This document shows, piece by piece, positions 50,442-62,881 of a stretch of DNA of 64,000 bases. Source of the stretch: Polytrichum commune. Lineage: Eukaryota; Streptophyta; Polytrichopsida; Polytrichales; Polytrichaceae. Numbering within the stretch: the first letter of the stretch is position 1; each line of letters starts with the position of its first letter. Made by a program: the position numbers and the translations under genes. Location: NCBI GenBank assembly GCA_950295325.1, contig OX485808.1, forward strand, positions 42,120,527-42,184,526, in the 5' to 3' direction. The notes under the pieces were generated by a model that saw only the letters and a list, made by a program, of their open reading frames with translations, was not told where the DNA came from and searched no databases.

Positions 50442-53400
50442 ATGAATGGGTTTAGTGAAAGAGGGGATTGGTCATCTGAAGATATGGCCACTTGGCCATC
50501 TGCATCTGAGGATGAGATAGACATTGTCGGGGAGGATACTTTGGCTGACAGTGCAGATGAAGATCATTTGGATTTACCTTCGCCTTCCGTACCGCAATGT
50601 CCCATTGCTGAATGTACGGGACTCTCAAGGGCTTCATGGGTGAATTTGGAGGTGGTACTTCTTAATGACAGTGGAGTTGTTGTGGCGGAGGGGATTTGTC
50701 GCAACACCCATCCACAAGATTGCATTGATGAAAACCCGCTTGGCACCGAGGACGTTGGGGTTGTCATATTGGAGTCGCTCGTTCATTCCGAGGTGGATCC
50801 CACTCATAGGTTCTCCCTCCGGAGGTGGCCATTAAGGAATGTCACGATTGATGGTGTTTCCTTGTGTGAACATGAGCAACGACACTTGCAAATCCAAAAA
50901 GAGCAGCAATCAAACATGCGGCCACGCAAGGGTCAAAGAAAGTACGATACATTGGCACGTCCTGCTCCGTCTGCAACTGATTGTAAACGTCAAAGGTTGC
51001 TCGGGGAGGAGTCCATTAGAGAAGTTGCCACAAAGGATTGTTGTGTGCATCGTTGTTGCCAATTGTTTCCCCGGGATAAATTGTTGGCCATCCGCGAAGA
51101 AATGTGGCTTGGTGATTTCCGTCTAAGATCCACCAAAAAACTTGATGTGCATAGGGCGATACATGTGAATGGGGCGGGTCGCAAGGTCATCACCATTGAG
51201 AGCATAGACGTGTGTTGCAAGGCATGGTACACCATTCATGGTGTGTCGAAAGCGGACTTTTATAGACAAGCTGCTTATGCCAAGGAAGGCCGCCGGTCCC
51301 GTCACCATGGGAACGTGGGTTTAAAGAAACCTAGGGAAGCAACAAGGCAAGCAACGGCCACTCTAGCAACCATAATTGTCCCACTTGCCGATGCAATGCC
51401 GCACAAAACACGCACACTCACAACTGGTGAAAAGGTTGTGGAGAAAGTTCTTCCCACAGGCACAAAATGGAAAGACATATTGTTGGATGTAAATGCAGTT
51501 GGGGAGAAGATTGGATTGGAGCCAATTTCATCGTCAAAATTGAGTGCAATCAAGAAAGCAAACTTCAGCGAATACATTACAAAAGACGAGGGGACAAATT
51601 TGCAAGGTGCTCTAATTGCGAGAAGTTGAAGCGCCTTCGGGATGCACACACGATGGGTACCGAGTCGTTTGCGGTGCATCAATTGAACTATTTCAAGCAC
51701 GTAAACATGCAAGAGGCACACCGTAATGATTACTACACAAATAGAGCGTTGTCCATCTCCAGGCCCTTAGAAGTTCTTACGGTCATCCATGACAAAATGG
51801 ACCATGCCAAGACAGCCTCCCCATGTTTTGCAAAACGAATCAAGGCCACGGATGGGTTTTTTAAGTTGCCTGTATCGGTTACATGTGATCTTCGAAACAA
51901 TGTTGACATACCCTAAATATTGTTGTATTTTATTATGTGATGTACTTGAGAACATTGATTCACTCAAAACGATTTAGACATACATAGATACTAATCACTT
52001 TGGGTTGGCATTGTAGGAATGATTGCACATGGACACGGTGATGTCAAGTTTGCCCATTATGCTCTTGATTTGTATCCAGCAGATTCAAACCACACGATAG
52101 GGTCATTTGCAAGGCTTTTGCGTGATTTAGAGAAACCGCCAGCCTATTCTTCAGGATTGTTATTTGAAAATACGGGTTCAACACCTTTATATGAAGCAGT
52201 GATGGATGGAAAAGATGTATGCTTGCATTCGTTGCCCGAACCACCCAGTGAACCCGTGATAGCCAAGAAGTTGCCCCCCACTTTGCGTGTCCAATTGGAC
52301 AATTGTGCCAAGGACAATAAAAGTAGATATGTATTTGCATATTGGTTGTTGTTGGTTGCGAAAGGCATTTTCAAGGAGGTTTTTGTGTCCTTCCTATTGG
52401 TAGGCCACACGCACGACGATATTGATGCATCTTTTGGACGGTGGAGCATGAAGTTGCGGGAGGAGGATTTTCCTACAATCCCGTTATTGATGAAGTCGTA
52501 CATGGATTTGGAGAACGTTCCCGTCATCCCCCATATGATTGAGGAGGTGCCAGACTTCAAGGCATTTATAGAACCTTATATTCGAAGTGGAGCTCATCGA
52601 TTGATTGGCCATATGAAGGCACAACAATTCCGGTTCTACATGCGTGACGATGGTGTCCCGGCCATGCAATACAAGTTGTTGTGCACGACACAAGACTGGA
52701 GCCCGCCGAAGGTCTCCTTGTGTGGTGCGTGGATGCGGATGGGAAGACCATGTTACCGGATGGAGAGCCTAGGCCTTGCAAGCCAATAGCCATGAAGAAT
52801 TTGGAGGATATTTTGAAAGGTATATCAGGCTTCATTCAATATTGGGAGAGTTTGAAGATAGCGGATGTTGGCGGATCATGTTGGCATCGTTATGGGAGTT
52901 GGATACATTATTGGACACGTGTTTGTGCAGCCTTGGCAGACCTCCACCAAGATAGCCCTCATACTTTGAGGCACGGATTTTGGCCACAAACTCGTATCGA
53001 TGTACAAGCTTCGGAGGCTAGTCTTTTGAGTAATGGAGAGGTTCGTGAGGAGTTTGATATGGACGACCATTACATTGGGCCTGCTAGTCAACGTCCCCCA
53101 CCATCTTTCTGCATTGCAGTGGATTGTCATGAAGGTTATATGCTCATTTTGCGTCCTGGAGATGAGACATATGCAAAGCCAGTGTGGGTGGCAAGAGCTT
53201 TGTCCAATCCAAATTTTGTATCTTCCAACCCTCATTTTCGACAAATACAAGTAGAGTACTACCGAACGACAGCACGGAATGAAGATGTTGTTCGGCATTA
53301 TACAGGCTGGGATACAAACCCTAACTTTCGGTGGAAGGTGGATTCTGAGCACGGTCCATCTTGGGTAGATACAGATTCCATATTCATAGCATGGAAACCA

Positions 53401-53502
53401 CGGAAAAATCATAGTGGATCAGTGTCCATCCCTCAAAAGTACATAACTTTTGCAAAAGACAACCTTGCTCGGATCGTAGAAGAAGCAACCCACGTTGAAT
53501 GA
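50442..53502 (+). pseudogene. Gene E: DUF7869-type transposase-like protein, frameshifted
   Basis: Three frames must be joined. 50442-51584 runs from the ATG after a 5' UTR acceptor. A one-base loss in the A-run at 51,581-51,584 shifts to the frame ending near 51,900. A probable intron follows (acceptor GTAG at 52,016), then 52019 to about 52,705, then a second frameshift to the frame ending 53,502. The N-terminal half has an acidic region, 'KDCCVHRCCQLFPRDKLLAI', 'HGNVGLKKPREATRQ' and a 'CSNCEK' zinc-ribbon-like knuckle. The C-terminal half has 'RVQLDNCAKDNKSRYVFAYW' and 'SFLLVGHTHDDIDASFGRWS', hallmarks of DUF7869 proteins, which occur in many copies in plant and animal genomes and are thought to be mobile-element derived. 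As the only transposase candidate between the TIRs it may have mobilised the element (inference). Confidence 0.6.
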
Positions 53503-54010
53503 GAAGTTGGTAGGATTGTGTTAGCATGATTATAGTGTAAACAGTAATTCGACGAATATATATTACTCATATGTGTGCTCCTCAAACTTGGGGCAAAGTT
53601 TGGGTAGAACTTGCGAATGCTATATTGTTTGGGGTTGGATGAATATCCATTTACTATATTTCAATACAATTGTAAAGCTCATTTTTTTATTAAATTTGGG
53701 ACTAAATTTTCCATTGAAGAAATATGCATTTATTGCATGCACTTTGTATGTTGCAATGTCTATATTTTATTGACCATGCTAATAATAGAAATCATTTTAT
53801 ATGTTTCTTGGGTGAAACTAGTTTGGAGTGCTCTACCCAAAGTGTTTTTGTTGATGAAGTTGGTGTTGAGTGCTCTACCATATGTGATTATGTCCACACA
53901 TAATAGATTTGGGATATTAGAACATATAATATATTTGAGATTGTTCGCAATATAGTTTCGGAACACGGAATGTTGTTTGATCCATATATTAATTTGAGAC
54001 TAGAGAAAGT
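53503..54010. other. Right subterminal region of the element
   Basis: AT-rich, with no gene, palindrome or tandem repeat. It probably contains the 3' end of gene E. Confidence 0.4.
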
Positions 54011-54033
54011 CTCAATTTAACGAATAAAGTGTT
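54011..54033. repeat. Right terminal inverted repeat of the 17.2-kb element
   Basis: CTCAATTTAACGAATA followed by AAGTGTT, the reverse complement of 36,840-36,862 with one mismatch. The ACTT duplication follows at 54,034-54,037. Confidence 0.8.
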
Positions 54034-57000
54034 ACTTTTGAAATTCAAATCTACCTATATGGGTCCATTATCCACAAATCAGATTCTAGAGAAGGGCCTC
54101 AAAAGTCCACAATTCTCCACCCTCTCGGAACCGAGAGGGTGTCTCTGTCCTACTATACTGACCATGTTTTAAACATTTAAAATTCAAATCTACCTATATG
54201 GGCCCATTATCCACAAATCAGATTCTAGTGAAGGGCCTCAAATTTCCACATTTCTCCACCCTCTCGGAACCGAGAGGGTGTCTCTGTCCTCCTATACTGA
54301 CCATATTTTGACATTATGAAAATCAAAACTACCTATATGGGCCCGTTATCCACATTTCAGATTCTAGTCATGAGCCTCCAAGGTCCACATTTCTCCACCC
54401 TCTCGGAACCGAGAGCGTGTCCCAGTCTAACTATCCTAACCATATTTTCAACTTTTGAAAATCAAAACTACCTATATGGGCCCATTATACACAAATCAGA
54501 TTCAAGTCATGAGCCTATAATTTCCACATTTCTCCACCCTCTCCGAACCGAGAGGGTGTCTCTGTCCTACTATAATGACCATATTTTGACCATATGAAAA
54601 TCAAAATACCTATATGGGCCCTCAATCCACATTTCAGATTCTAGTCATGAGCCTCCAAAATCCACAAATCTCCACTCTCTCGGAACCGAGAGGGTGTCCC
54701 TGTCCTACTATAATGACCATGATTTAAACATTTAAAATTCAAAACTACCTATATGGGCCCATTATCTACAAATCAAATTCTAGTGAAGGGCCTCAAATTT
54801 CCACATTTTTCCACCCTCTCGGAACCGAGAGGGTGTCTCTGTCCTACTATACTGACCATATTTTGACATTATGAAAATCAAAACTACCTATATGGGCCCT
54901 TAATCCACATTTCAGATTCTAGTCATGAGCCTCCAAAGTCCACATTTCTCCACCCTCTCGGAACCGAGAGGGTGTCCCAGTCTAACTATCCTAACCATAT
55001 TTTCAACTTTTGAAAATCAAAACTACCTATATGGGCCCATTATACACAAATCAGATTCAAGTCATGAGCCTATAATCTCCACATTTCTCCACCCTTTCGG
55101 AACCGAAAGGGTGTCTCTGTCCTACTATACTGACCATATTTTGACATTATGAAAATCAAAACTACCTAGATGGGCCCATTATCCACATTTCATATTCTAG
55201 TCATGAGCCTCCAAAGTCCACATTTCTCCACCCTCTCGGAACCGAGAGGGTGTCTTTGTCCTACTATACTGACCATATTTTGACATTATGAAAATCAAAA
55301 CTACCTATATAGGCCCATTATCCACATTTCATATTCTAGTCATGAGCCTCCAAAGTCCACATTTCTCCACCCTCTCGGAACCGAGAGGGTGTCCCAGTCT
55401 CACTAGCCTAACCATATTTTCAACTTTTGAAAATCAAAACTACCTATATGGTCCCATTATCCACAAATCAGATTCTAGTCATAACCCTCAAATTTCCACA
55501 TTTCTCCACCCTCTCGGAACCGAGAGGGTGTCTCTGTCCAACTATAATGACCATATTTTGACATTATGAAAATCAAAACTACCTATATAGGCCCGTTATC
55601 CACAAATCAGATTCTAGTGAAGGGCCTCAAATTTCCACATTTTTCCACCCTCTCGGAACCGAGAGGGTGTCTCTGTCCTACTATACTGACCATATTTTGA
55701 CATTATGAAAATCATAACTACCTATATGGGCCCTTAATCCACATTTCAGATTCTAGTCATGAGCCTCCAAAGTCCACATTTCTCCACCCTCTCGGAACCG
55801 AGAGGGTGTCTCTGTCCTCCTATACTGACCATATTTTGACATTATGAAAATCAAAACTACCTATATGGGCCCGTTATCCACATTTCAGATTCTAGTCATG
55901 AGCCTCCAAGGTCCACATTTCTCCACCCTCTCGGAACCGAGAGCGTGTCCCAGTCTAACTATCCTAACCATATTTTCAACTTTTGAAAATCAAAACTACC
56001 TATATGGGTCCATTATACACAAATCAGATTCAAGTCATGAGCCTATAATTTCCACATTTCTCCACCCTCTCCGAACCGAGAGGGTGTCTCTGTCCTACTA
56101 TAATGACCATATTTTGACCATATGAAAATCAAAATACCTATATGGGCCCTCAATCCACATTTCAAATTCTAGTCATTAGCCTCCAAAATCCACAAATCTC
56201 CACTCTCTCGGAACCGAGAGGGTGTCCCTGTCCTACTATAATGACCATGTCTTCAACATTCAAAAATTCAAATCTACCTATATGGGCCCATTATCTACAA
56301 ATCAAATTCTAGTGAAGGGCCTCAAATTTCCACATTTCTCCACCGTCTCGGAACCGAGAGGGTGTCTCTATCCTACTATACTGACCATATTTTGACATTA
56401 TGAAAATCAAAACTACCTATATGGGCCCTTAATCCACATTTCAGATTCTAGTCATGAGCCTCCAAAGTCCACATTCTCCACCCTCTCGGAACCGAGATGG
56501 TGTCCCAGTCTAACTATCCTAACCATATTTTCAACTTTTGAAAATCAAAACTACCTATATGGGCCCATTATACACAAATCAGATTCAAGTCATGAGCCTA
56601 TAATCTCCACATTTCTCCACCCTTTCGGAACCGAGAGGGTATCTCTGTCCTACTATACTGACCATATTTTGACATTATGAAAATCAAAACTACCTATATG
56701 GGCCCATTATCCACATTTCATATTCTAGTCATGAGCCTCCAAAGTCCACATTTCTCCACCCTCTCGGAACCGAGAGGGTGTCTCTGTCCTACTATAATGA
56801 CCATATTTTGACATTATGAAAATCAAAACTACCTATATAGGCCCATTATCCACATTTCATATTCTAGTCATGAGCCTCCAAAGTCCACATTTCTCGACCC
56901 TCTCGGAACCGAGATGGTGTCCCAGTCTAACTAGCCTAACCATATTTTCAACTTTTGAAAATCAAAACTACCTATATGGTCCCATTATCCACAAATCAGA

Positions 57001-60000
57001 TTCAAGTCATAACCCTCAAATTTCCACATTTCTCCACCCTCTCGGAACTGAGAGGGTGTCTCTGTCCTACTATAATGACCATATTTTGACATTATGAAAA
57101 TCAAAACTACCTATATAGGCCCGTTATCCACAAATCAGATTCTAGTGAAGGGCCTCAAATTTTCACATTTCTCCACCCTCTCGGAACCGAGAGGGTGTCT
57201 CTGCCCTACTATACTGACCATGTTTTAAACATTTAAAATTCAAATCTACCTATATGGGCCCATTATCCACAAATCAGATTCTAGTGAAGGCCCTCAAATT
57301 TCCACATTTTTCCACCCTCTCCGAACCGAGAGGGTGTCTCTGTCCTACTATACTGACCATATTTTGACATTATGAAAATCAAAACTACTTATATGGGCCC
57401 TTAATCCACATTTCAGATTCTAGTCATGAGCCTCCAAAGTCCACATTTCTCCACCCTCTCGGAACCGAGAGGTGTCCCCTTCCTACTATAATGACCATAT
57501 ATTGACAATATGAAAATAAATACATCCTATATTGGCCCAATATCCACAAATCAGATTCTAGTCATGAGCCTAAAATTTCCACATTTCTCCACCCTCTCGG
57601 AACCGAGAGGGTGTCCCAGTCTAACTATCCTAACCATATTTTCAGCTTTTGAAAATCAAAACTACCTTTATGGGCCCTTTATACACAAATCAGATTCAAG
57701 TCATGAGCCTATAATTTCCAGATTTCTCCACCCTCTCGAAACCGAGAGGGTTCTCTGTCCTACTATACTGATCATATTTTGACATTATGAAAATCAAAAC
57801 TACCTATATGGGCCCTTAATCCACATTTCAAATTCTAGTCATGAGCCTCCAAAGTCCACATTTCTCCACTCTCTCGGAACCGAGAGGGTGTCCCTGTCCT
57901 ACTATAATGACCATGTTTAAAACATTTAAAATTCAAATCTACCTATAAGGGCCCATTATCCACAAATCAGATTCTAGTGAACGGCCTCAAATTTCCACAT
58001 TTCTCCACCCTCTCGGAACCGAGAGGGTGTCCCAGTCTAACTATCCTAACCATATTTTCAACTTTTGAAAATCAAAACTACATATATGGGCCCATTATAC
58101 ACAAATCAGATTCAAGTCATGAGCCTCAAATTTCCACATTTCTCCACCCTCTCGGAACCGAGAGGGTGTCTCTGTCCTACTATACTAACCATATTTTGAC
58201 TTTATGAAAATCAAAACTACCTATATGGGCCCTTAATCCACATTTCAGATTCTAGTCATGAGCCTCCAAAGTCCACATTTCTCCACCCTCTTAGAACCGA
58301 GAGGGTGTCCCAGTCTAACTATCCTAACCATATTTTCAACTTTTGAAAATCAAAACTACCTATATGGGCCCTTTATACACAAATCAGATTCAAGTCATGA
58401 GCCTATAATTTCCACATTTCTCCACGCTCTCGGAACCGAGAGGGTGTCCCTGTCCTACTATAATGACCATATTTTGACCATATGAAAATCAAAATACCTA
58501 TATGGGCCCTCAATCCACATTTCAGATTCTAGTCATGAGCCTCCAAAATCCACAAATCTCCACTCTCTCGGAACCGAGAGGGTGTCCCTGTCCTACTATA
58601 ATGACCATGATTTAAACATTTAAAATTCAAAACTACCTATATGGGCCCATTATCCACAAATCAGATTCTAGTGCAGGGCCTCAAATTTCCACATTTCTCC
58701 ACCCTCTCGGAACCGAGAGGTGTCCCCTTCCTACTATAATGACCATATATTGACAATATGAAATAAATACATCCTATATTGGCCCAATATCCACAAATCA
58801 TATTCTAGTCATGAGCCTAAAATTTCCACATTTCTCCACCGTCTCGGAACCGAGAGGGTGTCCCAGTCTAACTATCCTAACCATATTTTCAACTTTTGAA
58901 AATCAAAACTACCTATATGGGCCCGTTATCCACAAATCAGATTCTAGTCATAAGCCTCAAATTTCCACATTTCTCCACCCTCTCGGAACCGAGAGGGTGT
59001 CTCTGTCCTACTATACTGACCATATTTTGACATTATGAAAATCAAAACTACCTATATGGGCCCTTAATCCACATTTCAGATTCTAGTCATGAGCCTCCAA
59101 AGTCCACATTTCTCCACCCTCTCGGAACGGAGAGGGTGTCCCAGTCTAACTATCCTAACCATATTTTCAACTTTTGAAAATCAAAACTACCTATATGGGC
59201 CCTTTATACACAAATCAGATTCAAGTCATGAGCCTATAATTTCCACATTTCTCCACGCTCTCGGAACCGAGAGGGTGTCCCTGTCCTACTATAATGACCA
59301 TATTTTGACCATATGAAAATCAAAATACCTATATGGGCCCTCAATCCACATTTCAGATTCTAGTCATGAGCCTCCAAAATCCACAAATCTCCACTCTCTC
59401 GGAACCGAGAGGGTGTCCCTGTCCTACTATATTGACCATGTTTTAAACATTTAAAATTCAAATCTACCTATATGGGCCCATTATCCACAAATCAGATTCT
59501 AGTGAAGGGCCTCAAATTTCCACATTTCTCCACCCTCTCGGAACCGAGAGGGTGTCTCTGTCCTACTATACAGACCATATTTTGACATTATGAAAATCAT
59601 AACTACCTATATGGGCCCTTAATCCACATTTCAGATTCTAGTCATGAGCCTCCAAAGTCCACATTTCTCCACCCTCTCGGAACCGAGAGGGTCTCCCAGT
59701 CTAACTATCCTAACCATATTTTCAACTTTTGAAAATCAAAACTACCTATATGGTCCCATTATCCACAAATCAGATTCTAGTCATAAGCCTGAAATTTCCA
59801 CATTTCTCCACCCTCTCGGAACCGAGAGGGTGTCTCTGTCCTACTATAATGACCATATTTTGACATTATGAAAATCAAAACTACCTATATGGGCCCGTTA
59901 TCCACAAATCACATTCTAGTGAAGGGCCTCACATTTCCACATTTCTCCACCCTCTCGGAACCGAGAGGGTGTCCCAGTGTAACTATCCTAACCATATTTT

Positions 60001-60180
60001 CAACTTATGAAAATCAAAACTACCTATATGGTCCCATTATCCACAAATCAGATTCTAGTCATAAGCCTAAAAAATCCACATTTCTCCACCCTCTCGGAAC
60101 CGAGAGGGTGTCCCTGTCCTACCATATTGACCATATTATCAACTTTTCAAATTCAAAACTACCTATATGGACTCCATATC
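54034..60180. repeat. Palindrome array 3 (outer family), about 44 units
   Basis: About 44 head-to-tail units of roughly 139 bp, each with the CACCCTCTCGG-AA palindrome. Larger blocks were copied inside the array. The variant 'ccgagagcgtgtccc' at 54,411 recurs at 55,939 (1,528 bp, 11 units), and 'tccacgctctcgg' at 58,421 recurs at 59,252 (831 bp, 6 units). The short open frames along it are products of the repeat and are not genes. It lies in the longest intron of gene B. Confidence 0.95.
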
Positions 60181-60240
60181 CACATTTCAGATTCCAGTGT
60201 TGAGAAATCAACATTCAGAATATCACAAGTAGACATGCAC

Positions 60241-60321
60241 CTGAGAATCCCGAACTTCCAACCTTTCACGAATGCGCTCCTCCTTGCTTCGGCCGGCATA
60301 TAGTGGAGGCGCCTCCGAAGA
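60241..60321 (-). pseudogene. Gene B second exon (between array 3 and intron 1)
   Basis: 81 bp between ATTAG and a CAG|GTGCATG donor encode 27 residues (SSEAPPLYAG, then RSKEERIRERLEVRDSQ), a charged helix. Phase 0 on both sides fits the exons at 62,882 and 35,113. Evidence is limited to splice signals, phase and coding-like composition. Confidence 0.4.
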
Positions 60322-61721
60322 CTAATCTAGGTTAGACTCAAGGGTTCCTTGGTGTGGTGGATGGTTCCTAGGAACTAGAGGAATCGGGATACTTTGGCCT
60401 ATGTACCTCACCCCAAAATGGTATTGGCCGAAAGCCTATGTCCTATGTGCCGTGTTTGGGAGGTGGCGGCCCCGCACAACTTCGTGCTTAGCTTATTGTG
60501 AGCCCAAAAGGGTGCCCACATTTAGTCTTAGACCCTTGAAACGTTAGTTGATGCACTTTGAAGTAGCATGTTACTTCACAAAAATATAAAAAGAGTGAAA
60601 TGTTAGTCTTAGAAGTACCATGTTGTAAGAGGCTAGGATGTGAGTTGTTATTATGTTTTTACCTTCGGAAGAATTTGAGTGAATGAGGATAGGTAAGGAG
60701 AACTTGGATTGAGTAGTTAGTGAGTAGGCTAGTACAAATGGATGGAGACAACCAAAGTGACTCAAGAGGCAAGTGCATTCGAATTGGGATGAATGGAGGA
60801 TCACATGGAGCGCACAAGTGGACCACCTCATCATGGCCACTTAATGGGGAAGGCCCAAGGAAGAATGCAAGGTGGAGGATAAGCAAATTCTCAAAGCACC
60901 AATCAAATCACGAGTTAAGCATCGTGGTTTGAATTAAGTGGTGAGCGACGATTTGGGAAAGTAAGGGGAGAAAGTTATGGCGGCGGAAAGCGAAGGAGGC
61001 TAAGTTTGGGTTGAAGCATCCCAAGTTTGGTAAAGTGTGGTAGGTAGAAAGCCAAGGCTAGTTAAATGTTCGAATTAGGATCCTTGTTGATCATTTGAGG
61101 GAGGCAGGCTTAGAAGATAGGATTGGCGCCTACTAAGTAGGAGGAAATCTCAAGGGCTTATCGTGAGCCTTGAGGGTGCTCACCCCCTCAAGCTTACTAT
61201 ATAATCCCTCATTCTTCCCTCACTCATCCTCTCTTTCCTTTGTGCTCCAAGGCACCCCACGAGTTATAAGTGTGGGTGTGGGAAGCCATATTGGAGCACA
61301 TGTGTGTGCTTAGTTTTTAGTTTGAGAGCCAAGGCTTGTTAGCCTTGAAGAGGGCTTGACCTCTTGGTAGAATTAGTGTTGACGTGAAGGATTTTAAAGT
61401 TAATTCATGATTCCAATTTGTGGTACTTAAAGTTCATGTTTTTGAATACACGTGGTTGCAAGTTCCATGTTTAAGAGTTGAGCACTTGATGTTGTGATGA
61501 GTGCAAAAATATACTTGTGTGGATTAGTTAGTCTTAGTGAAGTTAGGAAATTCTCTCTCCCCCTCTCCTCTCTAGGATTTTAGGATTTTAGGATTAGAGA
61601 AGAATTGTGTGATTAGAAAGGGGTTGTTAGTAGAATTAGGGAAATTAGGTAGGAAGATTAGTTAAGGGCTTGAATAATTAGTGAGGTAGTTGGGGATTAC
61701 AACTACAAAGTTGTGGGTTCA

Positions 61722-61968
61722 TGAAGGAGCTGGGTTTATGAAGGAGCTGGGTTTGTTTAGTTAGAAAGTAAAGAGCTGGGTTTATGAAGGACCTGGGTTT
61801 GTTTAGTTAGAAGCTAAGGAGCTGGGTTCATGAAGGAGCTGGGTTTATGAAGGAGCTGGGTTTGTTTAGTTAGAAGCTAAGAAGCTGGGTTTATGAAGGA
61901 GCTGGGTGTATGAAGGAGCTAGGTTTATGTAATTAGAAAGTAAAGAGATGGGTTCATGAAGGAGCTTA
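61722..61968. repeat. Complex minisatellite (GGAGCTGGGTTTATGAA)
   Basis: 'aaggagctgggttta(/c)atg' alternates with 'tttgtttagttagaa(g/a)' in units of 18 and about 57 bp, repeated irregularly about ten times. Confidence 0.85.
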
Positions 61969-62693
61969 GTAGATAGCCTACCTAATTAGCTCATAGACAA
62001 GTAGTTAGTTACATTATGCTAGTTAGTGTTATGTGTGGCTTTCACAAGTAAATGTATTTGAGATTGACTATAGAGAATAGTGTTTTTTTAACACTTGCAT
62101 CCTCTCTTTAAAAATAAACCACGTGCACAAATTAATGGAGAATGTGGAGCACTCTCGCGATGGCAAGACAAAGGAAGCAAAGACCAAAGGTGCGAGGGAG
62201 AGATTGACATAAGTCACATAAGTATTTCTTAATACTTAAAGGCTTATGTACGGTATGGAGACACCAAGTGAGACCTCTTATAGTAGCGATACGGAATACA
62301 CAAGTGATAGTTCAAGTGGTAGTATAGAGTCAACGGCACGGACTCCATTTAGGAGAGGGATATCCTTAAGGGCTTGTGTAGCTAAAGCAGCCGGATGGAC
62401 GTTAGAAGCAAACAAAGACAAAATAGCACCCGAGCATAAGGAGGTTAAAATAACATAGTTAACTTGTGCATTCTCCACATACGTATTGAAATCGTACATT
62501 GAGTTGTTAAAAGTGAAATTCCAGTTAAATCCAAGACCACTTGAAGGGTGAACCTTGCACTATGGACTCATCCAAGTCCAAATCCAATACCGCGGAGGAA
62601 TGTGAGCCCAAACCCACTACTCGGACTACGGACGCTTAAGGGTGGGGGGTTTGGCCTCACACTTATAGCCTATTCGTGGTGCATAATTTTTGA

Positions 62694-62717
62694 CCCTCTC
62701 GGTTCCGAGAGGGTTTG
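62694..62717. repeat. Single outer-family palindrome, inverted orientation
   Basis: ACCCTCTCGG-TT-CCGAGAGGGT lies alone, 2.5 kb from the array and without the rest of the 139-bp unit. This shows that the palindrome itself, not only the satellite, can occur alone. Confidence 0.85.
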
Positions 62718-62881
62718 GTTCTATATTCCCCTCTAACCAACTTAAACAAAATAAGAACTTCCAATATTTCACATGTTGGTCGTTAAGAATCACATTAGAT
62801 AACTCAATATCAAATTCCATCTTTTAAATATCCTAAATGTATATATGAGCCTAGTGCGTAATACGCTAAACCCAAACTTAC

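Larger units (their letters stand above)
36840..54033. mobile_element. 17,194-bp TIR element carrying genes A, C/D and E
   Basis: The ends are inverted repeats AACACT(A/T)TATTCGTTAAATTGAG at 36,840-36,862 and 54,011-54,033. They show one mismatch in 23 bp, and similarity fades over the next 10 bp. A 4-bp ACTT duplication flanks it, and the host sequence is a unit of the 139-bp array, which is completed perfectly when the insertion is removed. Inside are a ParB-like/methyltransferase-like gene, an FCP1-like phosphatase gene, a DUF7869-type gene and some 20 copies of a private palindrome. The GTTTGGGTCG palindromes occur only between the TIRs and the CTCTCGG palindromes only outside, which independently supports the boundaries. 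Confidence 0.8.
60322..62881 (-). other. Gene B intron 1 with unassigned sequence
   Basis: No independent gene is convincing. A TATA-like box with a CT-rich tail ('actatataatccctc', about 61,194) and the surrounding sequence could be a solo LTR. A complex minisatellite lies at 61,722-61,968. One outer palindrome, in the opposite orientation (core TT), lies at about 62,694-62,717. Confidence 0.4.

Noticed and set aside
36840-54033. Helitron or LTR retrotransposon as class of the large element
   Set aside because: The ends are inverted, a short target duplication is present and no reverse transcriptase, integrase or Rep/helicase sequence was found inside.
54034-60180. CRISPR-like array
   Set aside because: Regularly spaced palindromes look superficially similar, but the whole 139-bp unit is repeated with no unique spacers, and the genome is that of a plant.
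54316-60303. Series of 75-111-residue open frames (MSLQSPHFSTLSEPRGCPSL type)
   Set aside because: They are translations of the non-coding 139-bp palindromic repeat; the period is not a multiple of three and frames end arbitrarily.
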